NCBI GenBank assembly: GCA_011522905.1
Contig: WTIB01000087.1
Location: 1 to 9,234, forward strand
Length of the DNA stretch: 9,234 nucleotides
Direction: 5' to 3'
From: Crocinitomicaceae bacterium
GTDB lineage: Bacteria > Bacteroidota > Bacteroidia > Flavobacteriales_D > Crocinitomicaceae
The position numbers and the translations under genes are program-made. Shown here one piece after another: positions 1 to 6,353 of the stretch (position 1 is the first letter of the stretch; each line of letters opens with the position of its first letter). Below the pieces are notes generated by a model that made no database searches, was not told the origin of the DNA, and worked only from the letters and a program-made list of their open reading frames with translations.

Positions 1-1035
1 ATCAATAAGAAGCTTGAGCTCCTCTGGATGATGCGCGTAGTCATCTATGAACATTAAATTTTCAGTCTTGATGTGAACATCAAATCTTCTTCTTACACCT
101 TTGAAAGAAGCAAGCCCTTTTTTAATTTCAGGATAAGATAGGCCAATTTTTTCCATTAACACGATACACGATAAAGCGTTAAGTACATTATGAATTCCAG
201 GTATTCCCAGCTCAAATTTACGCCCCTTGTAGTCATTTGAATCCACATAAAAAACCATAACTCCTGCCTCATAACCAATATGATTTGCAGAATAATCTGA
301 TGTTGTTGATTCAATATTGTAGGTACAATATTTTGAAAGTGTATGTAGTTCAATTCCCTCTCGCACAATACACCACCCTCCAGGATCTATTTTCATTACA
401 TATTGCTGAAAACCTTCATTAAAATGCTCCGGATCTCCATAGATATCCAAATGATCAGGGTCCATTGCCGTAACTATACTACAATAGGGAGAAAGATGCA
501 GAAAAGAACGATCAAATTCATCTGCCTCAACTACCGCCCAATCACTATTTTTATTTACCAAAACATTGGAGTCAAAATTGGCTGAAATCCCTCCCAAAAA
601 AGCACTGCACTGCAAATCTGTTTGACTTAGCACATGAGCAATCATTGCACTTGTAGTTGTTTTACCATGTGTACCCGCAACACACAATGCTTTGCTAAAT
701 CTTGTAATTAGACCAAGTACCTCTGACCTTTTGATTACCTTAAAATTATTATCGCGAAAATAATTCAGCTGAAAATGATCCTCTGGAATCGCAGGAGTGT
801 AAATGACAATGGTATCCTCGATATTTAGATGAGATTTCGGTATTTTATTTTTATTGTCCTCAAAAGATATTTCACAACCCTCAGCTATCAAGGCGTCAGT
901 AATGACAGAGCTGTTTCGATCATATCCGGCTACCCTCTTTCCAAATGAGTTAAAATATCTTGCCAAGGCAGACATACCGATGCCACCGATTCCGATGAAA
1001 AAGAAATATTTATAGTCTATAATTCTCTTATTCAT
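1..1035 (-). CDS. murC: UDP-N-acetylmuramate--L-alanine ligase MurC (3' end beyond window)
   Basis: This cytoplasmic ATP-dependent ligase adds L-Ala to UDP-MurNAc, the first peptide step of peptidoglycan precursor synthesis. The reading frame is open from the ATG at 1035 to the window edge, giving 345 residues; full-length MurC is usually about 450-490, so roughly the last quarter is missing. Visible motifs are the N-terminal Rossmann glycine loop GIGGIGM (residues 15-21), the Mur-ligase P-loop GTHGKTTT (121-128, Lys125), EADEFDRSF (170-178), DPDHLDIY (192-199), the domain 2/3 junction GVRRRFD (313-319) and DDYAHHPEE (331-339). The His in the P-loop and the DYAHHP motif separate MurC from MurD and MurE. 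The start ATG overlaps the murG stop as ATGA (1032-1035), which fixes the start and suggests coupled translation. No Shine-Dalgarno motif precedes it. Seen: motifs and overlap. Known: family function. Confidence 0.97.
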   Translation of the reverse strand, partial: MNKRIIDYKYFFFIGIGGIGMSALARYFNSFGKRVAGYDRNSSVITDALIAEGCEISFEDNKNKIPKSHLNIEDTIVIYTPAIPEDHFQLNYFRDNNFKVIKRSEVLGLITRFSKALCVAGTHGKTTTSAMIAHVLSQTDLQCSAFLGGISANFDSNVLVNKNSDWAVVEADEFDRSFLHLSPYCSIVTAMDPDHLDIYGDPEHFNEGFQQYVMKIDPGGWCIVREGIELHTLSKYCTYNIESTTSDYSANHIGYEAGVMVFYVDSNDYKGRKFELGIPGIHNVLNALSCIVLMEKIGLSYPEIKKGLASFKGVRRRFDVHIKTENLMFIDDYAHHPEELKLLID

Positions 1036-2150
1036 TTCAATATTAATTTCTCGGTTTCATTAACTATATCAGATGTTGCATTTGGCCTGGCCATGGCTTT
1101 GATATTATTAGACAATTTGCGAGAAAGCTCTTTGTCTAATAAAAGAGATTCTGCTTTTTGAATGAGATCCTTATCGCAGTCCACATCCCTGACCATTAAT
1201 GCAGCATCAGAACGAACTAAAGACATGGCATTCTTTGTCTGATGATCTTCTGAAACATTAGGTGAAGGAACAAGTATTACTGGCTTCCCCATTAAGCACA
1301 ATTCCGAAACAGATAATGCTCCAGCTCTTGATATGATGACATCTGCAGCACAATATGCGGCATCCATTCTTGAAATAAATGAAAGAAGACGGACTTCCGA
1401 GTTTTTTTCGGTATCCACTCTTTTTTTGAGCTCATCAAAATAATATTTACCACATTGCCAAATAAATTGATTTTCCATAGGCTGAGCCGATTCCACTCGA
1501 TTAAGCATGGCTTGATTTAATGTTCTTGCCCCTAAACTACCCCCTAAAACCAAAATGGTTTTTTTATTCGGCGATAAGTCAAATAATTTATGTGCCTCTT
1601 CCCTAGAAATTTCATCTGCCGAAAGGTTTTTTCTTACCGGATTTCCGGTTAGTCTGATTTTTTGTTTTGGGAAAAATTGCTCTAAGCCTTCATATGCAGT
1701 GCAAATCAAATCGACCTTTTTTGACAATAAAATATTTGTTTTCCCAGGAAATGAATTCTGTTCTTGAACCACGGTAGGAACTCCTAACAAGGTTGCCATT
1801 TTCAATGTAGGTCCGCTGGCATATCCACCAACACCTATAACGACCTCTGGAGCAAAATTCTTAATCACCTTTCGAGCTCGTAGAAGACTAACCAAAAGCT
1901 TAAATGGAAGTAAAAAATTAGAAAGGCTAAGCCTTCTTTGAAAACCCACAATTGGAAGTCCAATAATTTCAAATCCTGCTTCAGGAACACGGGTCATTTC
2001 CATTTTTCCCGTAGCACCTACAAATAAAATATCAACATCTGGATTTCTTGATTTAATCTCATTGGCAATTGCAATTGCTGGAAAAATATGTCCCCCGGTA
2101 CCACCACCAGAAATAATGACTCTAGAAATATGCTTGCTATTCTCCTTCAT
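1032..2150 (-). CDS. murG: UDP-GlcNAc:lipid I N-acetylglucosaminyltransferase MurG
   Basis: MurG transfers GlcNAc from UDP-GlcNAc to lipid I on the inner face of the cytoplasmic membrane, making lipid II. At 372 residues the length is normal for this GT28 family enzyme. The N-terminal domain carries the glycine-rich loop GGGTGGHIFP (15-24), a second loop GVGGYASGP (106-114) and QEQN (129-132), where many relatives have HEQN. The C-terminal UDP-GlcNAc-binding domain shows GGSLGA (203-208), the signature SRAGALSVSEL (274-284) with the conserved Glu283, and the closing HQTKNA segment (303-308). No signal peptide is present, as expected for a peripheral membrane enzyme. The start at 2150 lies inside the end of ftsW, with 14 bases shared in different frames. 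The stop TGA overlaps the murC start. It lies between the lipid II polymerase gene ftsW and murC. Confidence 0.97.
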   Translation of the reverse strand: MKENSKHISRVIISGGGTGGHIFPAIAIANEIKSRNPDVDILFVGATGKMEMTRVPEAGFEIIGLPIVGFQRRLSLSNFLLPFKLLVSLLRARKVIKNFAPEVVIGVGGYASGPTLKMATLLGVPTVVQEQNSFPGKTNILLSKKVDLICTAYEGLEQFFPKQKIRLTGNPVRKNLSADEISREEAHKLFDLSPNKKTILVLGGSLGARTLNQAMLNRVESAQPMENQFIWQCGKYYFDELKKRVDTEKNSEVRLLSFISRMDAAYCAADVIISRAGALSVSELCLMGKPVILVPSPNVSEDHQTKNAMSLVRSDAALMVRDVDCDKDLIQKAESLLLDKELSRKLSNNIKAMARPNATSDIVNETEKLILK

Positions 2151-3312
2151 CTAAAAATACTTTACCTGTCTTACTTCCCTTCATGCTCTTGTGAGCGATT
2201 GACTGAACAATTCCAATAGATATACATGCCATTATGAGTGCAGATCCTCCCATGGCCAAAAACGGCATATTTTGCCCGGTCACCGGAAGAAAACCCGTGC
2301 AGACCAGCATATTTATGGTTGCCTGTGAAAGCAAATGAATACCAATACCCAAACAGGCATATGATTCAAAAAGACTGTCTGTTTTTAAGGCAATTTTTAT
2401 AATTCTAAGTAGGAGAACGAGATATAAAAAGATGAGTACAAAAGCCGACAAGGAACCAAATTCTTCCACAAAAGAAGCATAATAAAAATCCGCATAAGCC
2501 TCAGGTAAATATTCCTTTAATCGTCCATCACCAACTCCCTGTCCAATAATAGACCCATTAAAAATGGCCAATTCCGCATTATTAGATTGTGCGTTTTCAC
2601 TTATACTAGATTGATCCGGTGTGGTTTTTCGATCAATGCGTTTTTCCCAGGTATCATATCGTGGTAATAAATTTAAATCTGGAAAAGCTTTATGTATCGT
2701 TATTGCCAATAAAACCAGAACAAGTCCTCCTGCAATGATACTTGACAACTTTAGCCATGGCATTTTACCAATAAATAATAGGATAAATGATAACACAAAT
2801 AGCATTACAGCTGTAGATAAATTATCCTTAAAAATGAGGCCACAAATTACAATGATGGGTAACAATAATGGCCAGAATCCCTCTTTCCAATTATCGAGCT
2901 TATTCTCCTTTTTGACCAATAACCTCGACAAATACAAAATAAGAGCAAGCTTCGCAAAATCAGAAGACTGAAATGTCAAACCAATAAATGGAATTCTTAT
3001 CCAACGATCCGCCCCATTGACATTGACACCAAAAAACATAGTGAATATCAATAATCCTATAGCTAGATAATAAGCAAACTTGCTGATTTGATAAACATAT
3101 TTTGAATCTATTCTATGTATCACATACATTGAAAAGAATCCGATGAACACATACATTAAATGCTTGAACAAATAATAAAAAGGAGTACCTCCCTCGATTT
3201 TAACGAGAATTGGAACAAAGCTATATACGGTAACCAATGAAAAAGACAGCATCAAAATTGATATCATCCAAATGACTGGATCTCCTTTTAGATATTTTAA
3301 ATAAGCCCTCAT
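2137..3312 (-). CDS. ftsW: SEDS-family septal peptidoglycan glycosyltransferase FtsW
   Basis: This polytopic membrane protein polymerises lipid II into glycan strands at the division site together with the transpeptidase FtsI. It has 391 residues and about ten hydrophobic segments, the first near residues 13-36. SEDS motifs are recognisable: NGADRWI (99-105), FQSSDFAKLALILYL (114-128; the usual form is FQPSEF-K), and the large extracytoplasmic loop ending in LPEAYADFYYASFVEEFG (269-286). Asp275 in that motif matches the catalytic Asp of SEDS polymerases. TGQNMPFLAMGGSALI (345-360) matches the usual TG-x-PFISYGG block. FtsW is preferred over RodA because of the dcw location and the co-transcribed ftsI. 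The ATG at 3312 follows the stop of the preceding gene by 1 base. The stop TAG lies inside murG. Several SEDS motif positions are substituted, but the protein is intact and full length. Confidence 0.95.
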   Translation of the reverse strand: MRAYLKYLKGDPVIWMISILMLSFSLVTVYSFVPILVKIEGGTPFYYLFKHLMYVFIGFFSMYVIHRIDSKYVYQISKFAYYLAIGLLIFTMFFGVNVNGADRWIRIPFIGLTFQSSDFAKLALILYLSRLLVKKENKLDNWKEGFWPLLLPIIVICGLIFKDNLSTAVMLFVLSFILLFIGKMPWLKLSSIIAGGLVLVLLAITIHKAFPDLNLLPRYDTWEKRIDRKTTPDQSSISENAQSNNAELAIFNGSIIGQGVGDGRLKEYLPEAYADFYYASFVEEFGSLSAFVLIFLYLVLLLRIIKIALKTDSLFESYACLGIGIHLLSQATINMLVCTGFLPVTGQNMPFLAMGGSALIMACISIGIVQSIAHKSMKGSKTGKVFLDEGE

Positions 3313-3313
3313 T

Positions 3314-3763
3314 TTAAAGCTTGGAAAACAATGATGAGAAATAATTCATGGCATAAGGCCCATCTGAATCTGATGCTGTAAAGACCAAAATTCCTGGTGT
3401 AAAAGAAAAATTATTGAGCTGATGAATGGCCTCTTTGATATTTACAAAATGTTTAATGTCCTTATTAATTACTATGTCCTGACATTCTCCGTAAACAATA
3501 TAATCTATAGGCTTTTTATGGTTTTCACCATAAAGATTTATATGCGCATCAATCTCTGCATGATTCCCTAACCAGATGGTTTTAAACGGAAACGATTCAA
3601 TGGTTTTTGCCAACACCGAAATATTTGGATTATGCCAGCTAAAGGCATCCATTCCAAATAATTTACCGTGCGACTTCAATGAAGATGCAGAAGAACTTAA
3701 TTGTGTAAGCTCTTGGGCTTTGGCTATAGCACTCCTAATTTTATCGAATTCCTTTTCTATCAT
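3314..3763 (-). CDS. Unnamed 149-residue protein resembling a free-standing MurD C-terminal domain
   Basis: I do not recognise this as a named gene. Residues 1-31 are polar, probably helical and then Ser-rich (SSSASS at 23-28). From about residue 32 onward the protein aligns by eye with the C-terminal Rossmann-like domain of the adjacent MurD: HGKLFGMDAF with MurD NGVEFINDSK (320-329), KTIWLGN (61-67) with PTVWIVGG (346-353), IDYIVYGE (86-93) with VKAIICLGE (371-379), VNIKEAIHQL (107-116) with VEARSAVEAV, and GILVFTASDS (124-133) with SVLLSPACAS. No ATP-binding central domain or P-loop is present. The MurD substrate residues Lys329, Thr331, Lys356 and the SPACASFD segment are not kept, so ligase activity is not expected. 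There is no signal peptide or membrane segment, so it is probably cytoplasmic. It starts 2 bases after the murD stop and ends 1 base before the ftsW ATG, so it is almost certainly co-transcribed. A role as partner or regulator of Mur enzymes is only inference. Confidence 0.85.
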   Translation of the reverse strand: MIEKEFDKIRSAIAKAQELTQLSSSASSLKSHGKLFGMDAFSWHNPNISVLAKTIESFPFKTIWLGNHAEIDAHINLYGENHKKPIDYIVYGECQDIVINKDIKHFVNIKEAIHQLNNFSFTPGILVFTASDSDGPYAMNYFSSLFSKL

Positions 3764-3765
3764 GA

Positions 3766-5109
3766 TTAAAGCATTCTTACAGCTTGCTTAAATTGATTTC
3801 CGCGGTCTTCATAGCTCTCAAACAAATCAAAACTTGCACACGCAGGTGAAAGCAATACAGACTCATTTTTTCTAGCAAGTCGATATGCATAAGCTACCGC
3901 CTCAACGGCACTTCTTGCCTCAACTAATGTTTCAACTTTCGACTGAAAAGCCTCTTTTATTTTTTCATTATTTTCTCCCAAACAGATAATGGCTTTTACT
4001 TTTTCATCTACCAAAGTCATTAATTCGTCATAGTCATTGCCCTTATCTACTCCCCCTACAATCCATACGGTAGGTTTTTCCATACTTTCCAGAGCAAACC
4101 AGGTTGAATTGATATTGGTAGCCTTGGAATCGTTAATAAATTCTACACCATTAATCTTGGCAACAAATTCTAAGCGGTGTTCTACATTGACAAAATCCTC
4201 AAGACTTTGTCGCACAATATCCTTGCGGATTTCTACAATTCTGGCAGCTATCCCGGCCGCCAATGAATTTTGGGTATTGTGCTTACCCTTTAAAGCTAAA
4301 TCATGAATGGACATAGTAAATTGATTTTTTATATTTATTATTATTTGTTCCTTGTTTAAGTACCCTCCCACCTCTTGCTTTTTGAGAAGAGAGAATGTTG
4401 CGAGATTCATATGGGTGCTTTTTTTTTTCAGCGCCGATGTAATTCTAAAATCGTCTGCGTTATAGATAAACCAGTCTTTTTCCGTCTGATTATTTATGAT
4501 TTTCATCTTCGAATTGACATATAAATTCATGTCATTTTCATATCGATCTAAATGGTCAGGAGTGATATTCAACAAAACAGATATATCCGCCCTAAAATCT
4601 TTCAAGTCATCAAGCTGAAATGAGCTAAGCTCAAGCACATAATATTCGTAATCTGAAGATGCCAACTGACGTGCAAAACTCTTTCCTATATTCCCACCGA
4701 AACCAACGCTGTAACCTGCTGATTTAAGAATATGATACACCAACATTGTTGTAGTTGTTTTTCCATTACTACCAGTAATACATATGGTTTTAGCAGATGA
4801 AAATCTAGATGCAAACTCAATCTCAGATAGCACTGTGATTTTTGATTCCTTTATGAATTTTATGACTGGCGTATTATTTGGAATTCCAGGAGACTTAATA
4901 ATCAAATCAGCTTTTCCAATTTTATCAAGCGTATGTCCATTTTCTTCATAAGAAATGTCATTGTCTTCAAGCTCTTTTCGGAATTGATCTTTGATCAAAT
5001 TAAAATCAGAGACAAATACTTCTGCACCCATTTTTTTTGCAAGTAAAGCTGCGCCAACTCCACTTTCTCCAGCGCCAATAATTGAGATATATTTATTTTT
5101 TAAATTCAT
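3766..5109 (-). CDS. murD: UDP-N-acetylmuramoyl-L-alanine--D-glutamate ligase MurD
   Basis: This cytoplasmic ATP-dependent ligase adds D-Glu to UDP-MurNAc-L-Ala. The frame extends upstream to an ATG at 5166, but the ATG at 5109 is the better start. It forms a TAATG overlap with the mraY stop like the two junctions before it, and it yields MNLKNKYISIIGAG, the normal MurD N-terminus; the extra 19 residues would be out-of-frame mraY sequence. The resulting 447 residues is the usual family length. Domain 1 has the glycine loop GAGESGVG (12-19). Domain 2 has the P-loop TGSNGKTTT (112-120, Lys117), ELSSFQL (160-166), NITPDHLDRY (181-190) and Lys201, the likely carbamylated lysine. Domain 3 has HRLEF (311-315), NDSKATN (326-332), GGVDKG (352-357) and SPACASFDLF (421-430). 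All substrate-contact motifs are present. A run of ten A residues encodes Lys228-230. The unnamed gene follows 2 bases after its stop. Confidence 0.97.
   Translation of the reverse strand: MNLKNKYISIIGAGESGVGAALLAKKMGAEVFVSDFNLIKDQFRKELEDNDISYEENGHTLDKIGKADLIIKSPGIPNNTPVIKFIKESKITVLSEIEFASRFSSAKTICITGSNGKTTTTMLVYHILKSAGYSVGFGGNIGKSFARQLASSDYEYYVLELSSFQLDDLKDFRADISVLLNITPDHLDRYENDMNLYVNSKMKIINNQTEKDWFIYNADDFRITSALKKKSTHMNLATFSLLKKQEVGGYLNKEQIIINIKNQFTMSIHDLALKGKHNTQNSLAAGIAARIVEIRKDIVRQSLEDFVNVEHRLEFVAKINGVEFINDSKATNINSTWFALESMEKPTVWIVGGVDKGNDYDELMTLVDEKVKAIICLGENNEKIKEAFQSKVETLVEARSAVEAVAYAYRLARKNESVLLSPACASFDLFESYEDRGNQFKQAVRML
4419..4428 (-). repeat. A10 homopolymer (T10 on the plus strand) inside murD
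   Basis: Ten consecutive T on the plus strand read as AAA AAA AAA A in murD, encoding Lys228-230 and the first base of Ser231. The frame is intact as given. It is the longest homopolymer I noticed in the window; runs of eight occur at 5031-5038 (murD) and 5980-5987 (mraY). Tracts of this length are prone to polymerase slippage and to sequencing indels. Confidence 0.9.
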
Positions 5110-5111
5110 TA
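5107..5111 (-). other. TAATG stop-start overlap, mraY to murD
   Basis: The TAA stop of mraY (5111-5109) shares its last base with the murD ATG (5109-5107). The same pentanucleotide joins ftsI to murE (7814-7818) and murE to mraY (6351-6355). It decides the murD start over the upstream in-frame ATG at 5166. Overlaps of this kind usually mean termination-reinitiation coupling; no clear Shine-Dalgarno sequence is visible upstream. Confidence 0.85.
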
Positions 5112-6353
5112 TCTGACCTTCAATGTTACAATAGTTACTACCGCCAAAAGAACTGCCAAAATCCAAAATCGAGCAACAATTTTGGCTTCATGTAAACCTG
5201 ATTTTTGATAGTGATGATGCAATGGTGCCATCTTAAAGATTCTCCTTCCTTCACCATATTTTCGTCTTGAGTATTTGAAATATCCCACCTGTAACATGAC
5301 AGAAATATTTTCAATGAGAAATACACCGCACAAGACAGGAATCAGCAATTCCTTTCTAATTGAAATCGCAAAAACTGCAATAATTCCTCCAATCGCAAGG
5401 CTTCCTGTATCACCCATGAAAACTTGAGCTGGATAAGAATTGAACCATAAAAAACCGATACAAGCACCTACAAATGCAGAGATGAATATGACCAGCTCCT
5501 CTGCAAAAGGGATATACATTACATTCAAATATTCAGCAAAATTGACGTGAGAACTCACATATGCCAATATGGCTAATGCGATGCCAATAATAGCCGAAGT
5601 CCCTGTGGCCAAACCATCGAGACCATCAGTCATGTTTGCACCATTGGAAACTGCAATCACAATAAATATCACAATTGGAATAAAAATTAACCAGCCATAT
5701 GAACCATCCCCTCCAAGAAGCCATTTGTAGTTAAATTCATTATTCTTTACAAAAGGAATCGTTGTGGTCATTTCATCTGTTTCGACCCATTTGTAATTTT
5801 CTTTAGCATTCAAGTCACCCTCTTCATGCGAGACTAATTTTTCATTCTCCTTAAGCTGATAGTCACTGGAAACTCTCTTATGTACAACCACATCATCAGA
5901 GAAATAGAGGACAGAGCCAACAATCAAACCAACTCCAATTTGTCCGATGATTTTAAATCTCCCCTTTAAACCTTCTTTATTTTTTTTGAATACCTTAATG
6001 TAATCATCTAGAAATCCAATTAAACCGAGCCAAACTGTTGCCAGTAGCATCGTAATCACGTACACGTTTTCTAGTCGAGCAAATAAAATGGTTGGAATGA
6101 GTATGGCCCCCAGAATAATCAACCCTCCCATAGTTGGAGTTCCCGATTTCTCCATTTGACCTTCCAATCCCAAATCTCGAACGGTCTCACCAATTTGTTG
6201 TCTTTGAAGACGACCAATGATTCTTTTCCCAAAAACGATTGAAATAATTAAAGAAGAAATTAAAGCCAAAGCAGCTCTAAATGAAATATATCCAAATAAT
6301 CCAGCTCCCGGAAAATTGTACTTCTCTAAAAATTCAAAAATATAATACAGCAT
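5109..6353 (-). CDS. mraY: Phospho-N-acetylmuramoyl-pentapeptide-transferase MraY
   Basis: This integral membrane enzyme transfers phospho-MurNAc-pentapeptide from UDP to undecaprenyl phosphate, producing lipid I. Family motifs in order: GTPTMGGLII (71-80), the Mg-binding Asp pair FLDDYIK (114-120), the loop motif NGANMTDGLDGLATG (237-251), FMGDTGSLAIGG (312-323) and MAPLHHHY (375-382). About ten hydrophobic segments are visible. The protein has 414 residues, about 50 more than E. coli MraY. The excess is a charged stretch at about residues 152-215, between the fourth and fifth membrane helices, which known MraY topology places in the periplasm. Longer MraY proteins of this kind are, to my knowledge, usual in Bacteroidota. 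The ATG at 6353 overlaps the murE stop as TAATG, and its own TAA overlaps the murD start. A run of eight A occurs at 5980-5987. Confidence 0.98.
   Translation of the reverse strand: MLYYIFEFLEKYNFPGAGLFGYISFRAALALISSLIISIVFGKRIIGRLQRQQIGETVRDLGLEGQMEKSGTPTMGGLIILGAILIPTILFARLENVYVITMLLATVWLGLIGFLDDYIKVFKKNKEGLKGRFKIIGQIGVGLIVGSVLYFSDDVVVHKRVSSDYQLKENEKLVSHEEGDLNAKENYKWVETDEMTTTIPFVKNNEFNYKWLLGGDGSYGWLIFIPIVIFIVIAVSNGANMTDGLDGLATGTSAIIGIALAILAYVSSHVNFAEYLNVMYIPFAEELVIFISAFVGACIGFLWFNSYPAQVFMGDTGSLAIGGIIAVFAISIRKELLIPVLCGVFLIENISVMLQVGYFKYSRRKYGEGRRIFKMAPLHHHYQKSGLHEAKIVARFWILAVLLAVVTIVTLKVR

Noticed and set aside
156..585. Short open frames on both strands at the low-coordinate end
   Set aside because: The region is fully explained by murC, whose frame is continuous from 1035 to 1 and carries all expected motifs.
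2621..2971. 116-codon plus-strand open frame opposite ftsW
   Set aside because: It is antisense to a well-conserved gene, its product resembles no family I know, and it arises from the composition of the ftsW complement.
3314..3763. Unnamed gene read as a frameshifted or split end of murD
   Set aside because: MurD is complete, with its own SPACASFDLF and C-terminal helix before the stop at 3766-3768; the unnamed protein is a second, diverged copy of the domain rather than its continuation.
4037..4306. 89-codon plus-strand open frame opposite murD
   Set aside because: It is a shadow of the conserved murD C-terminal domain, with no independent signal.
5110..5166. Upstream in-frame ATG giving MurD 19 extra residues
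   Set aside because: The extra residues lie entirely within mraY in another frame, precede the normal MurD N-terminus, and would break the TAATG junction pattern; the ATG at 5109 is preferred.
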